20,977 bases of DNA from Ophiothrix spiculata (taxonomy: Eukaryota; Echinodermata; Ophiuroidea; Amphilepidida; Ophiotrichidae). Where the stretch lies: assembly GCA_000969725.1 (NCBI GenBank), contig JXSR01S073016.1, one strand, 5' to 3'. Every line of letters starts with the position of its first letter. The first letter of the stretch is position 1. Below the pieces are notes generated by a model. That model was not told where the DNA came from, searched no databases, and was given only the letters and a program-made list of their open reading frames with translations. A program made the translations under genes and the position numbers. Positions 17,289 through 20,977 of the stretch are shown piece by piece.

Positions 17289-17702
17289 AATACGCCGGGG
17301 AAGTAGTGACGTCATAATTTATGTTAATCACCCAACACGTGCGTTTTGGACCCAAACAAACGGTTTGACCATTTTTGCCACACGTTAAGTCTATGGAGAA
17401 AAAAGTCCGACTCCGATTTTATACCATAACTTTTGTTTAAAAAAAAAATAAGGGAAAACATGCCGGCCTGTTATGCTGAAGATTGTGATGATCATAAGCC
17501 AGGACTGGACCCCTGTCGTTATTTTCGTTTTCCAACCGAGAAAAATCAGTCTGATTTGTATGTTTACGTACGCCTATTCTGTTAATACAGTTAATACATA
17601 CAATCAGTGGAACCACTCAGGACATGATCATTTGTTTCGGTCCAGATCGTTTGTGTTGTGCTAATTATCATAAATGTGACGTCACTACTTCCCCGGCGTA
17701 TT
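17289..17702 (+). mobile_element. P-like mini-element with 26-bp TIRs and a THAP remnant
   Basis: Termini 17289-17314 (AATACGCCGGGGAAGTAGTG ACGTCA) and 17677-17702 are perfect 26-bp inverted repeats, extended imperfectly inward (TAATTTATG / CATAAATG). No 8-bp target duplication is visible (TGCTGTCT versus GAAAGTAA), so the flanks have changed or the duplication is lost. The interior encodes the start of a THAP zinc finger on the plus strand, the domain at the N-terminus of P-element transposases. Length is 414 bp, far below a full P element, so this is an internally deleted derivative. It interrupts the DIRS-like element. Confidence 0.72.
17460..17690 (+). pseudogene. THAP-domain remnant of a P-like transposase
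   Basis: The ATG at 17460 begins MPACYAEDCDDHKPG and runs to CRYFRFPTEKNQSDLYVYV, with a stop at 17583. The first Cys pair (C-x4-C, residues 4 and 9) and the (F/Y)FRFP block are the N-terminal half of a THAP C2CH zinc finger. In another frame near 17642, PDRLCCANYHKCDV resembles the closing C..H half (usual form LCSxHF). The two halves are separated by stops and a frame change; a small deletion or an intron could explain it. THAP domains bind the element's own DNA. Intact short P derivatives of this kind (KP in Drosophila) act as repressors; this copy looks dead. Confidence 0.65.
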
Positions 17703-18507
17703 GAAAGTAAAGTACTCAAAACCATGTTTCAAGCCAACCTCATATATCTTAATACACGCGAGACACACATTGGTGCTATTTTTATGTCTGACCAGTGTTT
17801 ATGCGAATTCAGTGTAGCAGATAGAGATATTGATTCTGGTAGGCCTATCCTAAATATAGATCTGCTTGGTCAATAGTCAAATTTTCTTGTTAACAATATT
17901 TTCTGCTTGGTTAACTTTCAAGTAGGGCTTGTGATTGGCTCTTGTAAAGCAATGACTGACTCACTACCATACAGTTTATCTCTCGGTCTTGGGAAAAATG
18001 TCTCACTGCTAAGCCTTGTGATGTATTCGGATGCTAGTCATATTGGGTGTGGTGCGTGGGGTCGCAAAATATGGAGAGTTGGAATCTTATCAGAATTGGA
18101 ATAGTGAAGAGTGTAATAAGAGTTCTACTTGGAGAGAACTTAAATGAGTTGCTCTAGCGTTTAGAAGTTTTCTCCCCTTCCTTGAAGGAAAGAGGAGAAA
18201 AAGAGTGTTTTTGTGTTTACTGACAACACTGGAGTTGAAATTGTCAAGAAAATAAGAAACATGAAAGGGATTTATATGTAATTGCCATTAGTATGTCTGA
18301 AATTTGTCAAAGGAAATCTATAGTAACTGAGGTTCAGTGGGTTCCCAGAACACAGAATCAAGTAGCAGATGAGTTAAGTAGATTAGAAGATTTCGATGAC
18401 TTGGGTTTCTCAGTGGATTTTTTTTTAAATTTGTTGATTCCTTGCGAGGACCACAGTCAGGAGATCAATTTGCGGATGAATTATAAACAACCGAATAAGA
18501 TTACCCT
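17703..18507 (+). pseudogene. DIRS RT C-terminus and RNase H, first part
   Basis: Traceable blocks in order: CEFSVADRDIDS (near 17801), FQVGLVIGSCKAMTDSLPYS (17910-17975, the conserved GxIIS..IG...MTR helix before RNase H), then LVMYSDASHIGCGAWGRKIW (first RNase H Asp in SDAS). Then KSSTWRELK (about 18117), VFVFTDNTGVEIV (about 18207, the TDN Asp), and EVQWVPRTQNQVADELSRLE (about 18330, with the AD Asp). After LEDFDDLGFSVDFF a frameshifted DQFADEL is visible near 18460. There are several stops (for example after SELE at 18102 and in WRELK*VALA) and frame shifts. Motif order matches YR-retroelement RNase H. Confidence 0.85.
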
Positions 18508-18511
18508 ATTC

Positions 18512-19971
18512 CAGTCAGGCAGCAGAGCCTATGCAAATGAGCTTTTAATGAGCAATTTAATTTTCATTTCCCGGGTATATACCGGGAAAATACCAGGACA
18601 ACTCGGTCGCTAGATTTTTTTTCTCGATGTGACCTGTCGGATAGTTCGGACTTTGAACCCCTATAATCACAAGGGGGTTGGTGCAAATTGAAAATAAAGA
18701 TATGGATGAAAATATTTAAAGTTTTTTCAATAAGATAAGCCTATTTTTGACAGTGGAAAATAAAAAATTTTCATTTCATTACATTTTTTTAAAAAAATGT
18801 CAATTTTAAGCTTTTAAAACTTGAGGTCAAATATGGTTACGTGTAGCGTGTTTTACAAAATTGTATGTGAAATGCTTTTACAAACTGCAAGATGAGATAT
18901 CAGACATCATATATATGAAATTTGAAAAATATATCATGCCTGTAAGACATTTAAAACAGAAAATAAATCGAGGGAAAATTCATTACAACTAAACGTTCGA
19001 AAGGGACACGATGTCGGTCATCTCATTATCCCGATATACACAACGAACATCGTAAACGACAAGTCAGACCTTTCGAAGGTCTTGGGCTATATCAGGCAAA
19101 TCTGACGTCATTTAACTTAGCACGTGTCTACGTGTGACTGTGACCTGCGGCTCTGACTGTGCATATCATATTATTAATACGGGTTATTGGGAAACAATTT
19201 TATCATGTTTATCTATAGAAATTCTTGTGTAAAAATAGTTTATTGAAGGAATATCAATCTAATATGATGGGAAAAATAATAATTTGTTTTCAAATGGAAA
19301 AAAAAGAAAAGAAAAAAAAAGAAGGCGCCGTCGAGATTCGAACCTGGTACCTCTAGAATCAAAAGCCAAAGCCAAACCATTACGCTATCGAGATCTCGCT
19401 GTCATTGAACGGGTGTTTTACCTATATGTACCTAACAATTAGACAATGCCGCGTAATTGATCACTTCCGGGGTTATATAATATTTTGCGTAGAAATTTGA
19501 TGCTTTATTTGACCTCATTGGACCAGGCGTTACATTTGCTTACGTGATACGTGTTTTCAGCAGATTTATCTCAAATGTTTCGGGAAATCTGCTAAAGAAG
19601 TGTTGTCTCTCTCATTTGACCAAGTGGCTAAAATATATTAAGTCCAGAACCGTAGATTTTAGTTAAAACGCAAAGACCTAATTTGACCTCACTCGAGGAA
19701 ATTAAACGCTCGCAAAATCACACGAAAAGACACCAATATTTCCCATTTTTTCATTTTTTTAAAATTTCAAAATGTTTTCATAACTTTTATGCTTCTAATT
19801 GCAAGTTTGGTTTGAGATTCTATGCTATTTTGGCGAGTTTACAGGCTTTTTAAACTAAGGTATCCGATCTCATGAATATTCATACGCATGTAAAAAACGG
19901 CATTTCCTGTCAGTTTTCATGCATAAATAAAAATAAAATAAGCGATATTTCAGCGACCTCACTTCTGGCTG
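18512..19971. mobile_element. Family A transposon, copy 2 (1.46 kb, uninterrupted)
   Basis: Same orientation and content as 121-702 plus 2293-3171. Ends are CAGTCAGG at the left and CTGGCTG at the right (the left end and the complement of the right share CAGYCAG). It is flanked by the 4-base repeat ATTC (18508-18511 and 19972-19975). Removing it brings the two halves of the DIRS RNase H together, which independently supports the boundaries. Inside are GAGGTCA/TGACCTC motifs in both orientations, a twice-used TTACG..CGTGTTTTAC block (near 18837 and 19540), and a tRNA-like segment. No transposase. Confidence 0.85.
19322..19400 (-). pseudogene. tRNA-like segment within family A, copy 2
   Basis: Homologous to 2513-2590. 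The minus strand has A-box-like TAGCGTAATGG and a canonical B box GGTTCGAATC. The anticodon-type loop TTTTGAT is kept, but its stem has decayed relative to copy 1. Not a functional tRNA gene. Confidence 0.55.
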
Positions 19972-19975
19972 ATTC

Positions 19976-20279
19976 AATTCAAAATTTGGAACCCTCCGAC
20001 CAGCCAGGTTAATGCGTTTAGCTGCAATTGGGGAAGTGATAATTAGTTATCCCAATTTCTTTTCCAAGAGCCAGAAAGCATGTCATGGTCTGTAAAGCCC
20101 AATGTACTATCATGGTCTTCCCAACTTGGCCTTCGGTCCCTTTCTGGCCTTTAGTATTCTCTGAATGTAGCAGGTTTAGTTATCTTGTAAAGGATATTAT
20201 GAAGTTTGATGATCCTGCAAATATTTTTTGTGCAGGGTCGGAATCCCAATTCCATATTTGGAACTCGCAAAATGACTAG
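19976..20279 (+). pseudogene. DIRS RNase H, C-terminal part
   Basis: Continues the domain cut at 18511. FKIWNPPTSQVNAFSCNWGS (ending about 20033) matches the FNSRFWxPGxxxVDAFxxxW block typical after the AD.LSR motif. A stop stands where a Trp would be expected in NWLV. Then come VIPISFPRARKHVMVCKAQC and TIMVFPTWPSVPFWPLVF (about 20112-20165), the highly conserved VVPxWPSAPFWPLL block of DIRS RNase H. The frame ends at 20279. A Trp-to-stop change and an upstream frameshift mark it as dead. Confidence 0.85.
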
Positions 20280-20639
20280 TCAGGTCATTGTAGAAATCTG
20301 TAATGGATATTTCAGGAGATGTTTATAATACACAGGCGGTGTTTTCCAAACTGTTGGATATTGTATGGGTAATGATGTATCGTGAAAATGGCTGTTAAAG
20401 CAGGATTGTTAAGTTTGATTTATAAAACTGGATGATTATGTTTCAAGATTATTGCTTTATTGTTCATTTGGTAATTATTTTGAAGCAGAGTTGATGTTCG
20501 GACGAAAGCCGGATGTTTTTTTCTGCTAGACTATTATTTTTAATTACCCAGTCATATAGCCGGACGGCATACTTCTCAGCTCATGTTTTCGGCGAACTCA
20601 TGTGATTCCAAGTTCATCCACCTCTTACCTAATGGATTA

Positions 20640-20950
20640 AAAAGGATTTTGGCTCTCATAAAATCAAGAAAGAACCCATTACTGCGGGTATATTGGAAAC
20701 ATTTGTTGAAAAATGTGGTAATATCAGTAATTCTAAGGATATAAGACTTTGTTGACATTGATTTCTTGTGCAGGTTTTTTATGCATCCGGAAGTATTAAT
20801 CTACCAATCCCATATTCAGTGTTTTGTTCAGAAGAGCAAAACTGACCAGTACACAGCGATATTTGCCTGCTGGCGATCATGGCGCACTTATGTTAGGATT
20901 AAAATCTATATTGAGCACCCTCAGAGGATAATAAGCTGTCCAGTTTGACC
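20640..20950 (+). pseudogene. Tyrosine recombinase fragment (DIRS type)
   Basis: One frame gives KKEPITAGILETFVEK (about 20668-20715) then SKDIRLC and a stop, matching the KKxPIT..IL...V segment ahead of the catalytic core. In a second frame near 20775, GFLCIRKY sits where the box I motif GFLRxxE should be, with Cys in place of the catalytic Arg, apparently a CGC-to-TGC change. In a third frame VQKSKTDQYTAI (20826-20861) matches the KSKTDQYR motif of DIRS and Crypton recombinases. The later H-x-x-R and Tyr lie beyond the window or are lost. The family call rests mainly on KSKTDQY and on the position after RNase H. Confidence 0.78.
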
Positions 20951-20977
20951 TGCGCATCCATGTGTTAAATGAATTAG

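Larger units (their letters stand above)
16798..20977 (+). mobile_element. Decayed DIRS-like tyrosine-recombinase retroelement
   Basis: Four coding remnants on the plus strand keep the order RT (16803-17110), RT end/RNase H (17703-18507), RNase H 3' part (19976-20279) and tyrosine recombinase (20640-20950+). This order, with RNase H motifs of the WVPR..N..ADELSR type and a KSKTDQY recombinase motif, is that of DIRS-order elements. The reading frames are broken by stops and frameshifts. Two foreign elements are inserted: P-like 17289-17702 and family A 18512-19971. No gag, no DIRS terminal repeats and no 5' part of the RT are in the window; the left side is truncated at the TIR element. 20280-20640 shows no motif I can assign and may be the linker before the recombinase. 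Confidence 0.85.

Noticed and set aside
121..19971. The long direct repeats as LTRs or DIRS terminal repeats of one large element
   Set aside because: Each copy has its own different 4-bp flanking duplication and inverted short ends, and copy 2 lies inside the RNase H coding region, so they are separate insertions.

Overview
This window looks like eukaryotic, animal genomic DNA, probably from a marine invertebrate. The evidence is spliced exons with GT..AG borders, AT-rich introns, microsatellites, tRNA-like pol III segments, a 550-base assembly gap, and many nested transposons. I cannot name the species. No bacterial operon, CRISPR array or rRNA gene is visible.

The one host gene runs on the minus strand from about 11.3 kb down to 3.9 kb and probably continues beyond position 1. 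Four coding exons join with matching phases (1/1, 1/1, 0/0): 11314-11254, 7823-7641, 5728-5604 and 4139-3901. Together they encode about 202 residues: a short N-terminus, an ankyrin-like helical segment and the first leucine-rich repeats. These resemble the N-terminus of LRRK1, a ROCO-family protein kinase. The ROC, COR and kinase domains are not in the window.

The introns are full of repeats. The intron after exon 4 (1-3900) carries a 3.05-kb transposon copy with a 1.59-kb TIR element nested inside it. The intron between exons 3 and 4 has a 265-bp MITE with CG steps at about 10-bp intervals, then a palindromic element. The intron between exons 2 and 3 has a GTGTTAA-rich element. The first intron has a small MITE, a simple-repeat field, a 168-bp near-palindrome, a decayed AGTCC repeat, the gap and a tRNA-like segment.

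Upstream of the gene (11.9-16.4 kb) is a chain of tandem arrays. First comes a Helitron/HINE-like element with a core of about seven 130-bp repeats carrying nuclear-receptor DR1-like motifs. Next is a decayed 21-bp TTTGTCATG array broken by a foldback and by a hAT-type MITE with a perfect 8-bp target duplication. Last is a minisatellite of roughly 90-140-bp units that switches orientation near 15.97 kb.

From 16.8 kb to the right edge is a decayed DIRS-like (tyrosine-recombinase) retroelement on the plus strand. Its order is RT, RNase H, tyrosine recombinase. It is split by a 414-bp P-like mini-element that still carries a THAP-domain remnant, and by a second copy (1.46 kb) of the transposon at the left of the window. 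Copy 2 preserves the empty site of the insertion nested in copy 1, so part of the order of events can be read directly.
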